Shown here: positions 33,701 to 44,189 of the stretch, piece by piece
Numbering within the stretch: the stretch's first letter is position 1
How the letters are laid out: every line of letters begins with the position of its first letter
DNA from: Ariolimax columbianus
Lineage: Eukaryota; Mollusca; Gastropoda; Stylommatophora; Arionidae
NCBI GenBank assembly: GCA_036924085.1
Contig: JAVGWX010000002.1
Coordinates: 82,826,704-82,890,703 of the forward strand
Reading direction: 5' to 3'
DNA length: 64,000 nt
Program-made: the position numbers and the translations under genes
The notes under the pieces: model-generated
Told to the model about the DNA's origin: nothing
The model's database searches: none
The model's input: only the letters and a program-made list of their open reading frames with translations

Positions 33701-34682
33701 TGATGGTTTCACACAGCCCATCTGTCAGGATTGCAAATCTGTCCCAGTCGGCTCGTTTGTAATTCCAACGTGGGAGCGGTTTTGTTTCCTGTAGGCTTAC
33801 TTCCATGTCAATGGTTAGCCTGATCGGCCTGTGGTCGCTACCTGCCAGTTGGTTCAGCACCTGGCGGTCTATTTTATAGTGTATGTCCTGTGTGGAGAAG
33901 GCCAAATCTGGAGTCGAGGTGGTATGCCATGTTCTTGAATAGAAGCTAGGGCTATCCTCCGGCCTATTGATTAGGGAGAGATTTGCATCTATCTCCCAAT
34001 CTTCCACTTCGTCACCTCTACTGTCTGTGTCAGAGTATCCCCATCTCTCCGAGTGGCTGTTGAAATCTCCAACTACTATGCAGTTGGAGTCTCTGACCTC
34101 CATACTCGAGAGCGATAGGTCTCTGTTTGGTGGTCCGTACAGATTGAAAATGCGGAGTTTCGTCTCTTGAGCCATTATGTCAACTCCTACAATTTCTGCT
34201 TGTCCGGTGTGATTGACAGGTACCGCGCTACTCGGTATGCTATTTCTGGTCAGTATCAGGACCCCTCCTTTGTGGCCTTCTCTATCTAGACGGAAGGTCT
34301 GGTATCCTCTGATTGAGAATTTATGGTTATTGTTGAGGTGCGTTTCCTGGATACATGCCACGTCAATCTTACCTTCATGCAGGTGGTGTGTTAGGGAAAG
34401 TTTTTTGTTAATGACTCCCTCCGCATTCCACTGTAGTATTTTGAGGGTCTTGAGGTTTTGGCCAATAGACGTTACCCCATAGCCATGTGCCTTGACTCCA
34501 CGACACATGGGTGGGTGACCACCAGTAGTCAAGGGTGGGCCCCTTCGAGGCGTGAGGCCCGGCGCTATCGCTGCCTGGCGGGTCTCCTCAGGATGAGCGC
34601 CATACGTTTTTCGAATAGGTTGTGCTGCCATCATACTGTGATTTACGTTGCATTGTTTTGTTAGGCTTGCGGCCCCGTGCAT
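30774..34682 (-). pseudogene. LINE ORF2: APE endonuclease, reverse transcriptase, RNase H; one stop codon
   Basis: One continuous frame of about 1300 codons, broken only by TAA at 32586-32588; the related fragment at 52570 has CAA (Gln) there. Domains in order: APE-type endonuclease about residues 80-290 (LKILQWNAEGV, IQETHLN at 111-117, VVGDFNSHSE at 203-212, GSDHRPI at 281-287); linker; reverse transcriptase about 500-800 (SPGKDGITNEML, PNGYRPISLLSCVGKLMER, QAGFRQHRSTEDQ, VDLEKAFDKVW, QGVPQGGVLSPT, FADDLAMW near 743); RNase H about 1037-1169 with acidic residues in YTDGSV, FRAEAEAL, LLTDAL and NEEADRLAKEGA; C-terminal CPCGTGKMTTEHLLQNCP Cys/His motif. The architecture fits the I/Nimb/R1-like superfamily. 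A start upstream of 34682 cannot be excluded. The enzyme would nick target DNA, copy the RNA and degrade it. Confidence 0.95.
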
Positions 34683-35800
34683 CCGATTTCAACAGGCGTT
34701 TCTGTAGGGATGCCCTCCTTAGCCTTTGGCTGTCCCCAGCCTATCTGCAAGGCAGCAGTTGTTTACGATCAGAGTTTTCTCTCCTATGGAAGTTGTCTTA
34801 CCAGACTTTCGAGTCTTCACTACTCGTGTCTATAGGGTGCAATGATGATGATATATGAGATGGACTGGTTTACCCGGAAGAGAAGCAGTCCAGTGTGTCT
34901 GTATCCCAGGATCGTCACGTCCTGCCAGAAACGTAGCATTTGCATGTGAGTGGGGTATCTCTTTTTCCCTTTGTTTTCTTGGCTTCTATGCAGGGATGGT
35001 ACGCCTAGCATTCCCCGCCACCTGGGGTGTTGACACAGTGGGGCAGGTGTGCAATGTCCGCTGGTCTGCATCTCTTCTGCGTCCAGCATGATAGTTATGG
35101 CTGATAACGTACATAGGTAGATATCGTAGCCGGAGTGCATTTCGCCAGAGGACAAGCCTGGTAATGTCACAGAGATGTTGATCGCCTGGTGTGCGGACAA
35201 CTCTCATGGTCAGTGGTTGAGTCTTGACAGTTCACAGTGAGGTGGCTGCTCTACTGTTTTCGACACCCCGACCAGGTTCTAAGTCTTTGGTTGGTGTTTT
35301 TTCGCACCCCATCGCCGTATAGGGTGAGTATCAAGCAGTTGTCCGCCCGCTTTGATTGGCGGGCGGCAAGAACCTCTTACTGTGGCTCTACCTGATAGGG
35401 CTGGGGCGCAAGCCCCAGGTCCCGAGCATGTAGGAGCCTCCCATTGCAGTGGTGCTGAGATTTTGGGCGGGATTTCGGCTTACAAGGGTTCGGCCGTAAT
35501 CCCCCACATGGTAGCCTCGCGCCCTTGGCTTATCAGCCTGGTACGTGAACCAAAGTGTCTGCGGCTCCTCTCGATTTGAGCTGGTTTTCCGTAGCAACGC
35601 CCTGTCATTTGTAGGGTAAAACTGACCTGTCTTCAGATGATCTATTTCCAGCACCCGTTCACTATTTGGTCAGACGAATTTATTGAGGGCTTTTGTTTGT
35701 CAATGACCAGGTATTTGAGATCTGCGGTTTCTGCGGAGTTAAACACGATTTCCGTAGCGTTCTTTCATTTGAGTGTTTGAGAGCTGACTTGTCATCCGTG
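34683..35800 (-). other. LINE 5' UTR, copy 2
   Basis: Colinear with 18701-19535 of copy 1. A minus-strand frame conserved in both copies contains CRPADIAHLPHC and MLRFWQDVTILGYRHTG, but no CCHC knuckle or other ORF1 hallmark was recognised. So an ORF1 is either absent, very short or decayed. Confidence 0.6.
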
Positions 35801-36270
35801 AGTCTAATACCAGCGTACGTTCATTATTAGACCCAAACGGCAGTGCTCTCGATTTGTCAGTTGTTCTACAGTATTGGCGTGTTCAGTCAAATTAAGCCGC
35901 AGGTTCCACACCTGGTGGTGCCCTTCCGTCAATTCCCTTAGCGAGACAATCAAGAGGGTAGCCCCAAAATTTTCGAGGGTCTAATTCCAGCACATGTTCT
36001 CTATTAGACCCCACGAAGGTGTACTTTTTGATAGTCATTCTGCATTATTGGCGTGGTAAGTTAACTTAGGTCTCTGGCTCCACTCCTGATAGTGCTCTTC
36101 CGTCAATTCCTTTATCAAACACTGGATGCAGACAAAACCGAGCCACAGGGGGCATAACCCCAGATTTCTGGGGGTCTAAGTCCAGCACCAGTTCCATATT
36201 AGGCCCCAGAAGAGTGGTCTCGGCATGTCAATCATTTCAGTGTTGGCCGTGTTGAGTCAAATTTAGCCGC

Positions 36271-36319
<49 letters not shown>

Positions 36320-36340
36320 TTTGCAACCATACTTCCCCCG
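35800..36340 (-). repeat. 5'-UTR tandem repeats that include an 18S segment
   Basis: Units of about 174-196 bases. Each contains about 60 bases of 18S (minus strand GGAATTGACGGAAGGGCACC, GGAGTGGAGCCTGCGGC, AATTTGACTCAACACG). Each also has about 120 bases of non-ribosomal sequence with GGTCTAATxxxGAACxxGTGCTGG. The GGAATTGACGG block appears at about 36296-36306 (true 18S), 36100-36110 and 35926-35936; a further partial non-18S unit lies near 35643-35700. The 18S part of the middle unit is most diverged. Confidence 0.88.
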
Positions 36341-37486
36341 GAACCAAAACACTTTGGTTTCCCGGAAGCTGCCCGCAGAGTCATCGAAGCAACTCCTGCG
36401 GATCGCTAGTCGGCATCGTTTATGGTCAGAACTACGACGGTATCTGATCGTCTTCGCGCCTCTGACTTTCGTTCTTGATTAATGAAAACATTCTTGACAA
36501 ATGCTTTCGCAGTAGCTCGTCTTGCGGCGATCCAAGAATTTCACCTCTAACGCCGCAATACGAATGCCCCCGTTTGTCCCTGTTAATCATTACCTCCAGT
36601 TCCGAAAACCAACAAAATAGAACCGAGGTCCTATTCCATTATTCCATGCACCATTATTCAGGCAGCCGAGGCCTGCTTTGAACACTCTAATTTTTTCAAA
36701 GTAAACGCGCCGGCCACCCAGGACGCTCAGCGAAGAGCACCCGTGGGAGAGAGCCGGCAGACGGTAGGGCAGGAGACAACGAGCAGTGAACCGGCGCGAG
36801 CCGGACCGCCCGCCTGCGCCTGAGATCCAACTACGAGCTTTTTAACTGCAACAACTTTAATATACGCTATTGGAGCTGGAATTACCGCGGCTGCTGGCAC
36901 CAGACTTGCCCTCCAATAGATCCTCGTTAAAGGGTTTAAAGTGTACTCATTCCAATTACGGGGCCTCGAAAGAGTCCCGTATTGTTATTTTTCGTCACTA
37001 CCTCCCCGTGCCGGGAGTGGGTAAGTTGCGCGCCTGCTGCCTTCCTTGGATGTGGTAGCCGTTTCTCATGCTCCCTCTCCGGAATCGAACCCTGATTCCC
37101 CGTTACCCGTTACAAACATGGTAGGCATGTCACGTACCATCGACATTTGATAGGGCAGACATTTGAAAGATGCGTCGCCGGCACATGAGGCCATGCGATC
37201 AGCACAAAGTTATCCAGAGTCACCAGTGGGGACGCCGCAACCCCGCGAGGGGAAACGACGATTGGTTTTGAACTAATAAAAGCGCTCTTTCCGCGAGGGT
37301 CGGAGCTTGGTAAGCATGTATTAGCTCTAGAATTGCCACAGTTATCCAAGTAGGATCGTGTCATCTAAGGAACCTCGACTGATTTAATGAGCCATTCGCG
37401 GTTTCACCGTGAGACAGTGTGAACTTAGACATGCATGGCTTAATCTTTGAGACAAGCATATGACTACTGGCAGGATCAACCAGATA
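36247..37486 (-). pseudogene. 18S rRNA 5' two-thirds (truncated), copy 2
   Basis: About 1240 bases of minus-strand 18S from the 5' end (TATCTGGTTGATCCTGCCAG, near 37486) to ACTCAACACGG at 36247, where LINE 5'-UTR sequence begins. Conserved landmarks include TTTGAAAAAATTAGAGTG, CCGCGGTAATTCCAGCTCC, AATTTCTTGGATCGCCGC-like and CTTAAAGGAATTGACGG. No large internal deletion is seen, unlike copy 1. The 3' third is absent and the segment sits in a retroelement, so it is not a working rRNA gene. It may still report the host 18S sequence at the time of insertion. Confidence 0.95.
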
Positions 37487-38116
37487 TCTGTCGGAGACGT
37501 ACGTACAGCACACACCGGTCGGCGGAGGAAGGGTGTGTAAAAAGCCTCGCTGGGACGACGGCCGCAGGGACCGACTGACGGGACGGACGGTTTGTTCCAC
37601 CCGTCCCTCACTCCGTCGACCTAGGACCGCCTGACAGGGGCCTCCCACACGCACCAGACGACCGACCGACCGGGCTCGCTCGAGGAGGGATGGCAGCGCT
37701 CTGTGCAGAACGGATCCCAACGACCTCGGCGACGAATTTCACTGGGACTAGAGACACAATTTGGCCTGCCCTTCTTCTCCGTAGAGAGAACGCAGGGCCT
37801 CGAGGCAACGATTCCTGCTTTCCATTTGCCGGTCACAAGCTCTTTGCGAGAGTCGGACCACCAGCGAGACGTACTGTCGAGCTCTGCTATAAGCCTTAGA
37901 TAAATCACCACGGACGGACCACGTTTCCTGATACGGACCAGACTAGCGCACCTCGGTGGAGGAGCCACTACCACAAACCGCACCCAATTCGCACTACGGG
38001 GAAAGGCAGGCGAGCGTTTTCCGCAAGCCCGCGCTATCGCTCCGCCTGGCGGGACTGAGATCGCTTTACGAACACTGGTTGAAATTGAGTCGCCGCGGCG
38101 AGACAACTACCCCAGA
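37487..38116 (-). other. Ribosomal 5' ETS-like leader, copy 2
   Basis: 630 GC-rich bases upstream of the 18S 5' end, aligning to 20380-20920 of copy 1, with one extra block of about 90 bases (37635-37730). It ends at 38116 with the element's 5' nucleotide. Because two independent insertions share this end, the base may mark the RNA polymerase I start site; this is inference. Confidence 0.75.
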
Positions 38117-38129
38117 TGCTCCTATGTTT
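38117..38129. repeat. Target-site duplication, chimera copy 2 (right)
   Basis: TGCTCCTATGTTT, identical to 30728-30740, lying directly beside the 5' end (TCTGGGG on the minus strand) of the chimera. Confidence 0.92.
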
Positions 38130-38800
38130 AATATTTCTTTTTATCATACCTAACATTGCATTTGCCTTTTTCACTGCTACCTTAACTTGCTCACTCACCT
38201 TTCCTGAATGATCTATTATAACCCCTAGGTCCCTTTCCTTATCCATCTTTCTAATCTTGTTCTCTCCCATTCTGTAATGTTCCATATTGGATCTACCCAT
38301 GTGGATGACTGTACATCTATCTACATTAAACTCCATTTGCCATGTTACAGACCATTCTCGAATTTTATCTAAACCCGACCTCAATATATCCACTTCCGCT
38401 TTAGATGAGACACTACTGCATAGTTTTGTGTCATCAGCAAATTTTGCAATTATGGATCCTATATAAATGTCCAAATCATTTATATATATCAAGAACAAAA
38501 TTGGTCCCAAAACCGAGCCCTGTGGTACACCACTTTTCACTTCACACCACTCAGAGTACTCCTTATTTATGCCCACCCTCTGCCTTCTTCCCGTTAATCA
38601 ATTTTCAATCCATTTGGCAACGTCCCCACCTATTCCATGTGATTTTAACTTTCGAAATAATCTTTGATGACGAACTCTATCAAAGGCCTTTGCAAAATCT
38701 AGATAAATAACTCTATGTACATTGTTTATCGTCACGGCATTAGTCACGTGATAGCCAGAAATCGGTTTGAACCTGGCGGACCTGTCAAAAATCATCATAC
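38117..38800 (-). pseudogene. CR1-like LINE RT, right half of interrupted element
   Basis: The minus strand encodes IYLDFAKAFDRVRHQRLFRK, LKSHGIGGDVAKWIEN, GVPQGSVLGPILFLIYINDL, FADDTKLCS (catalytic box), KIREWSVTWQMEFNVDRCTV, HMGRSNMEHYRMGENK, ERDLGVIIDHSGKVSEQ and MLGMIKRNIKHRS. It is cut at the 13-bp duplication (38117-38129) and continues at 30727 downwards. The 5' part before the KAFD motif is missing. It is the same family as 47825-49640. Confidence 0.93.
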
Positions 38801-39385
38801 ATAAAAATCTAAAACAAACATAATCACAGTAGACGAGTTGGAAGGTTCCGTCATGACTCTGTTTATGACATGACTTCTACTTTTATATGGTCCGTTATAT
38901 CCAAGCATTTCTATTCATATATATATATATTCTTTGCTTTTTCAAAGTACATGGCTACCACTGCAATTTGAACTTGCAGTTGGTTTTTTAAAGAAAGTCG
39001 ACGCCAGTGCACTTTGTGTGCGACGTCAGCGCATTGTGCGTGTTCTTACAGTTATGGTTACTGTACGAAATGTGAGACCATGTACAGCTGCCTTTAACAA
39101 ATTTCTTGAAAGTTTGCAATGATCATATTCGTTCCTCCCCGTAATCTGATAGGCGAAAGGAACATTTCCTGAAATAGTTAACGCTTTAACGACTACACAT
39201 AATGTGACAATTTTTTCTTATACACGTGATAGTCATTAAGTAAACACAATTTTATTATAAAGTGCATGGAAGAGTTTGTGCAACGGAGAATCATATTTCA
39301 TAACACAAAATGGGTTTTCAGCAATACTCCGTTTAGTGATTGTGACGATTGAGTAGTATGCACATGCGTAATATAGCGTACAAGT
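38801..39385. other. No recognisable feature
   Basis: AT-rich, with a short TATATATA run near 38920. No coding or repeat family recognised. Confidence 0.4.
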
Positions 39386-39387
39386 CC

Positions 39388-39760
39388 GCCCCACTGTCAA
39401 CTTGCATCATGGATGACAAGCGAGGAGTTATTTGTTTGTTTGTTTTTTGGTCAGAGGGTGTTATTCCTCTGAAATTTACAGCAGAATGAAGGTTCAGTGT
39501 GAAGACAGTTGTTGAGTCGGGGGAAAGTGTATAAATAGGTAGAAAGCTTTCAAGACAAATCGATATTGATAAACTGTGGCTTAGAAGACCAGCAAGCATG
39601 ACAAATGACACAGTGAAACAGCAGATTGACCAGCTGGTCTGTAGCATCAGGTGAACCACTATTGATCAAATGACCGTAGATTTCAACACTAGTCACGGCG
39701 CTGCGCACACACAATTTAATGATGACCTGGATTATAGCAAATCGTGAAGCAGATGGGTCC
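39388..39760 (+). pseudogene. Mariner-like transposase N-terminal fragment
   Basis: Plus-strand translation gives SRQIDIDKLWLRRPASM, QQIDQLVCSI then a stop, TTIDQMTVDFNTSHGAAHT and QFNDDL. This resembles the second helix-turn-helix of mariner transposases (IDxLVRxDRRxTIxEIAxxLxISxGSVHTI). No ends were identified. It is a different subfamily from the elements at 2675 and 8517. Confidence 0.45.
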
Positions 39761-39827
39761 CAAGACAGCTGTCCTATGAAAACAAGCGTATATGGCAGGG
39801 AGCGTTACATGAAAAAGATATTGTGGT

Positions 39828-39935
39828 CTTGGTCAGTGTTTTCTGCCTGACACTGACGCGACGTCCTGGTTAGTGTATTCTGCCTGAACCTGCCCGACGT
39901 CCTAGTCAGTATATTGTGCCTGGTTGGACTAGGGT
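39828..39935 (+). repeat. Short tandem repeat, about 3 units
   Basis: Three units of roughly 35 bases with GGTCAGTGTxTTCTGCCTG and ACCTGCCCGACGTCC. Small and imperfect. Confidence 0.6.
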
Positions 39936-40520
39936 TTCTGGTAGACATGTTATTAATACAATTGTTGTTACTTAATGATTGTCCCTCGTTATAATTTATT
40001 TAAAATGGAAAGGGAAACAGATTAAACATGGACATTTTATTTATGTCATTATAAATGAACCCTTAAATAACACTTTTTAATAAGTCCAGCAAAGATGTTT
40101 GTTCACTTGACGAAATATGTGTCCTAGTAGCTATAATTGTTTTTTAAACCAGAGGTGTAAATGTGTGTAGTATTATATGCATTTTCCTTTTCGTAGAACT
40201 TCCTTAATATGTCAGTGCATTTAACATCTGTACTTATGACTGAGATTATATTGTCAATTTCTTCTTTTTCTCCAGCTCTTTTGCGTGTGACGTCTTCTTA
40301 AATAATGTCATCCAAACCATGGTACGTCTGAACTAAGAAACGTTAATTATGATCTGCACGACTTCTCGTCATCTCTGTCACTTATTTGATAGCATCTCCC
40401 CATCTCCCCAAGTCATATTCCATTAATATCTGCCTGGTTCTTTCCAAAAGTCTACTTTTAGTGAGCTTATCGTAACATTTCAATATATTATTGGTTGTGT
40501 ATATCCAACTACCTGCAGGA
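39936..40520. other. No recognisable feature
   Basis: AT-rich spacer. Confidence 0.4.
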
Positions 40521-40524
40521 ACCC

Positions 40525-40610
40525 TCAGTATCTACACACTTCGCCATTTACTTATAAAGACTGAGCACATATGGGTCTGCCAAGAGTCCTGTGAAGTCGA
40601 TGATTATGTG
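40525..40610 (+). repeat. Dispersed 95-bp repeat, copy 1
   Basis: Contains CGCCATTTACTTATAAAGAC, GAGCACATATGGGTCTGCC and AAGAGTCCTGTGAAGTCGAT. It is colinear with 59341-59437 (same strand) and 43178-43280 (opposite strand). The element class is unknown. Confidence 0.5.
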
Positions 40611-40959
40611 AGGAATCTCCACGCGAGTCGTATGCTTCTGGTAAGCTCAACCAAGCCGAGCTAGTCACACAAAGAAACACATCAGATTAATAGTACACAA
40701 CCATCCCCCGGGTATTGGTTAAGGCTAACAACCCAAACCTATTTGTTTTAAAAGACTTTGTTACAGAAACCGCAATAGAAAAATCAAAATAGCTGTAATT
40801 CTGACGGAATTATCGAGCATTCCACACAAACGAAGCAAATGACCCACCACGCTCTTATGAAAGCCGGTCTATGGAAGTCAGGTTGCTTAACAATTTTCTG
40901 ACCGTGAAGGTAATAACCAGGACGGGTTCCAGGAATTTCAGAATCATATACGAAACGGA

Positions 40960-43060
40960 AAAGGTGGTTCAAGTTGCAAAGAAAATGAAACGATACGGGT
41001 TTAAGTCTCCTGCATCTTGCAAAACTTAGAAAGGTAAGATCGAACTGTACAGAATCCATTACATGTAGGATACGAGGAGGAAACCCTCGTGGAATACAGA
41101 CAGGTCGCCATTAATAGAAGCAAGGAAGGCACGTATGTAATGAGAACCAATAACACCCATAATAATAACAGCAAAATTTTACTGAAATTGGAGAACAACT
41201 ATACTATAGTGCTTATCGCCAACAAACAGTGCTGATGAAAATACAAAACAAGAATTATTATATATGCTCCAAGGAACTCTGGACAATGCTCCATTGTCTT
41301 TTGAATATCTAAATGTAAAAGTTGAAACATATAACAGCAATTATACATTTGTTATTAGTAAAAATGGCATGGGAAATCAATGAAAATATGAAAAGATTCT
41401 AGAGCCTCTGTGACTGTATTGACCTACTTACAGGAGTTGTCATCTTCCCATACAGAAGGCCACTTGGTGTTCAGTACACGTATACACCAGCAATATTTCA
41501 CAATGGATCAGAATAAACATTGCTTACAGGATGGAATGATTAAGAGAGGAGCAAAAGAATGGTCAGACCATCACCTGCTTTTATCGAATGTGGCAATAGA
41601 ACTGAGCAACTAAAACAAGTCATAAATGCAATACGCTAAACCTACCAAATAAAAACATATAGGCCTAATAAAAATTAAATATCAAGAACAGATTTGAAAT
41701 TCTCCGAAACCTATCAGACAAAAAAGACAGCCACTGGTACAAGTTTCAGAAAACAATTCGGAACACAGTTGAAGAGATTCTTGGAAATATATGTCCACAG
41801 CATAAGGATGACTCACAGAACGGATATGAAACCTAAGATGACAAAGAAAGTGTATGAAAGAAAAAATAACCATACATGAAAGACAAGACGAAAATAATAT
41901 AACTGCGCACATTATATTTGAAGCTAAACAAGAAAGTGAAAAAAGAGTACCAAGCATGGTAAGAGATAACATAGTAAAAACGGCTAATGTGGCTGAAAAG
42001 GCCGCAAGACAAAGTGACGTATTGCAATATAATTAGAAAACTATAAAATGGAAAAAAACAGCACCAAAACACATCAGTGAAAGACAAATAAGGAAATCTG
42101 TAGCAAAGGGAAACACAAATTCAGATGATTGGAATAAAGAAACACTAAACGGAAATCCATTAATGGCCTAGACTAACATAGAATCAGCACAGGTAAATTT
42201 AAATCCATCAACTAAACAAGAAGTCATGCAAGCAACTCAAACTACAAAAAGATGGGAAAGCTGCAGTGTCCAGGTGGAATCTTAACAGAAGCCACGAAAG
42301 CGGATATTCCACCACCACATGAAGATATGGGAACAAGAAAACATTCCCAAAACAGTTGAACCTAATCAAATTTTCGAACAAATGCAATTTGACTTTTAGC
42401 AGTATCTAGCGAGGAATACCATACCTGAAAGTGAATGGGAGAAATCCTGACCAGGATAATCCTTGATCACATAAAATAGGTTTTAAATGGGAAACTGACG
42501 GAAGAACATGTAGCATTTCGAGCAGGAAGATCTTGTACAGATTAAAAGGCACCGCTCAAATTATCATATAGCAATCTAGGGAGTTCAGACACTATAAATG
42601 AACTTTAAAGATTTTGGAAAGGTATTTGATAGTATAGACCGAACCACATTTGGGTAAATACTGAATCATTATGAAAACCAAATATGAAGAGATAACATGT
42701 AAAATTATCCAGAGAGGAAAATTTTCAGATCAATTTACAGTTAAAACTGGAGACAAGACAGCGATGTCTATATCTCCAACAACTTTTCTCATGGTGATGG
42801 ACTTGGTGATGCAGCAAACAACAGAAGACAGAAAAACATAAATGCAATGGACATTTGATAAGCAGCTGGAGGTCCTCGATTTTGAAGACCATACATGTAT
42901 GCTGTCACATAAGCAACAAGGCATTCAAGAAAAGATAGGCAGACTAATACGTGAAGTAATAAAGGTAGAATTCCAGATTAGTGTGAACAAAACAAAGGAC
43001 ATGAGAATAAATATTAAACAAAGAAACCACTAAAGATCAATGCATGGGAAGTACTCGTAG
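40960..43060 (+). pseudogene. Decayed LINE ORF2 (endonuclease-RT type)
   Basis: A chain of short plus-strand matches in several frames: CSVHVYTSNI, DKKDSHWYKFQKTIRNTVEE, LKLQKDGKAAV, GRNPDQDNP, ISSRKILYRLKGTAQIII, FERYLIV-like then RTTFG, KIIQRGKFSDQFTVKTGDK, TFLMVMDLVMQQTTEDRK and WTFDKQLEVLDFEDHTCMLS, where the catalytic FADD has become FEDH. KIGRLIREVIKVEFQISVNK and TKDMRINIKQRN follow. The order matches a widespread invertebrate LINE family. A probable C-terminal continuation (DKQIRLFNLNVRTVSLYGSE) is at 43470-43545. It is very old: dozens of stops and indels. Confidence 0.75.
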
Positions 43061-43177
43061 CATTTGATCAAAACGGAGGAACAAATCAAAATTTTAGTAT
43101 CAGGATTGACAGGGTCATATTTTCTTTCAAGTCTCTTCGCTCAATGTCGAACTTGGCAGCATTCCCCATAGAGGAAA

Positions 43178-43280
43178 ACGATACTGTTTCTAAGAATCGA
43201 CGTGACTGCACTCCTGGCATTCCCATAGGTGATCAGTCTTTTTCAGCAAATGGCGCAGGGTCTGGATGCTGATGGTCCTT
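43178..43280 (-). repeat. Dispersed 95-bp repeat, copy 2
   Basis: The minus strand reads TCCAGACCCTGCGCCATTTG, CTGAAAAAGACTGATCACC, TATGGGAATGCCAGGAGTGC and CGATTCTTAGAA. It matches 59341-59437 block by block at roughly three-quarters identity by eye. It interrupts the decayed LINE (40960-43545). Confidence 0.65.
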
Positions 43281-43469
43281 GTAGCACTCTGATTGATCAC
43301 GCTCATGCTCTGTCCTCTCATGCGTCTCACTCCGCTCAAACTTCGCTGAATGTCGAAACTTTGCAGTCTGTGGACTGCCGCTTAATCCATTGTCGTGTCC
43401 TTATCTAACAGGCACTCATTGATTGATTTCAACATTTCATCACTAACATGATGGAAGCTTGCAAAGCCA

Positions 43470-43665
43470 AGATGTCAGCTCTTTCGTAGATAAACAGATT
43501 AGGCTGTTTAACTTGAATGTAAGGACGGTTTCGCTGTATGGTTCTGAGGCGTGGCAGGGGACTAAGGGTATCACATTCGGGGTCACGTGTGTGGATCACG
43601 AGGAGTCGGCACAGAATAAGGACAGATGGAGAGAATATGTTGCAACCCTATGTTCCAAGTGAATC
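43470..43665 (+). pseudogene. LINE C-terminal fragments
   Basis: DKQIRLFNLNVRTVSLYGSE (43479-43538) matches the region after the RT of the LINE family above (IRLFNTNVKxVLLYGxExW). Directly after it, NKDRWREYVATLCSK resembles the DRxxWRxxVAALC motif near a LINE C-terminus. Internal parts are missing. Confidence 0.55.
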
Positions 43666-43689
43666 AAGACAATGATTATTTGTTTTCTT

Positions 43690-43860
43690 AAGTATGTTAG
43701 TGATCTTCACTGTGCCTGAGCAACCTCCAGAGTGACTGTGTCTGAACTGTCAAATGCGTTTTCCTAGTCTACGAATCCGATATAAGGAGGTGCGTTCTAT
43801 TCCGCACAATTTTTGACTATTATCTGCAGTATAGCTATCGGATCGAAACATGCATGCCTA
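43690..43860 (-). pseudogene. LINE RT fragment
   Basis: The minus strand reads LQIIVKNCAE, NAPPYIGFVD, ENAFDSSDTVTLEVA: the RT motif around KAFDS(L)D of the same LINE family on the opposite strand. It is short and 5'/3' truncated. Confidence 0.6.
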
Positions 43861-43884
43861 TTCCTCTCTCAGTTGTTTGTCTTT

Positions 43885-44090
43885 GATTTATTCTAATCTT
43901 GCTAGTATAAATATATATGGCTTATTCTAATCTCTCTAGTATAATTGTCTATGGCTTATTCTAATCTCTCTAGTGTAATTATATATTGCTTATTTTAATC
44001 TCTCTAGTATAATTATATGTGGCTTATTCTAATCTATGTAGTATAATTGTCTATGGCTTATTATAATCTCTCTAGTATAATTGTTTTCCA
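43885..44090 (+). repeat. 34-bp tandem repeat, about 6 units
   Basis: Units read GGCTTATTCTAATCTCTCT then AGTATAATTGTCTAT, with few substitutions between units. Confidence 0.88.
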
Positions 44091-44189
44091 GACACTTATG
44101 ATAACATTATTACTCTATAATTTGTACACAGCTGCAGATTACCTAATCGTACATAATGTATAAATAAATATTGCATAAATTCCATTCCA

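Larger units (their letters stand above)
30741..38116 (-). mobile_element. rDNA-LINE chimeric retroelement, copy 2 (near intact)
   Basis: A 7376-bp unit on the minus strand. From the 5' end: ribosomal 5' ETS (38116-37487), 18S rRNA 5' two-thirds (37486-36247), tandem 5'-UTR repeats each including a piece of 18S (about 36340-35800), further 5' UTR (to 34683), ORF2 (34682-30774) with one premature stop, and a (GAA)n tail (30741-30763). It is flanked by the 13-bp duplication TGCTCCTATGTTT inside a CR1-like LINE. The 5' end is TCTGGGG, identical to copy 1. It is best explained as a retrotransposed read-through RNA from an rDNA unit carrying an 18S-inserted LINE. The known 18S-targeting families that I recall are R7 and R8; membership here is not established. 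Confidence 0.88.

Noticed and set aside
36247..37486. A functional 18S rRNA gene
   Set aside because: The 3' third is missing and the segment lies inside a retroelement with target duplications; no 5.8S, 28S or ITS follows.
14758..38116. Segmental duplication as the origin of the two ETS-18S-LINE units
   Set aside because: Flanking DNA is unrelated, each copy has its own target duplication, and each interrupts a different LINE.
37690..38153. Several open frames in the GC-rich leader (37621-38106 and others)
   Set aside because: They overlap ribosomal ETS sequence in many frames at once, which is expected from high GC, and match no protein.
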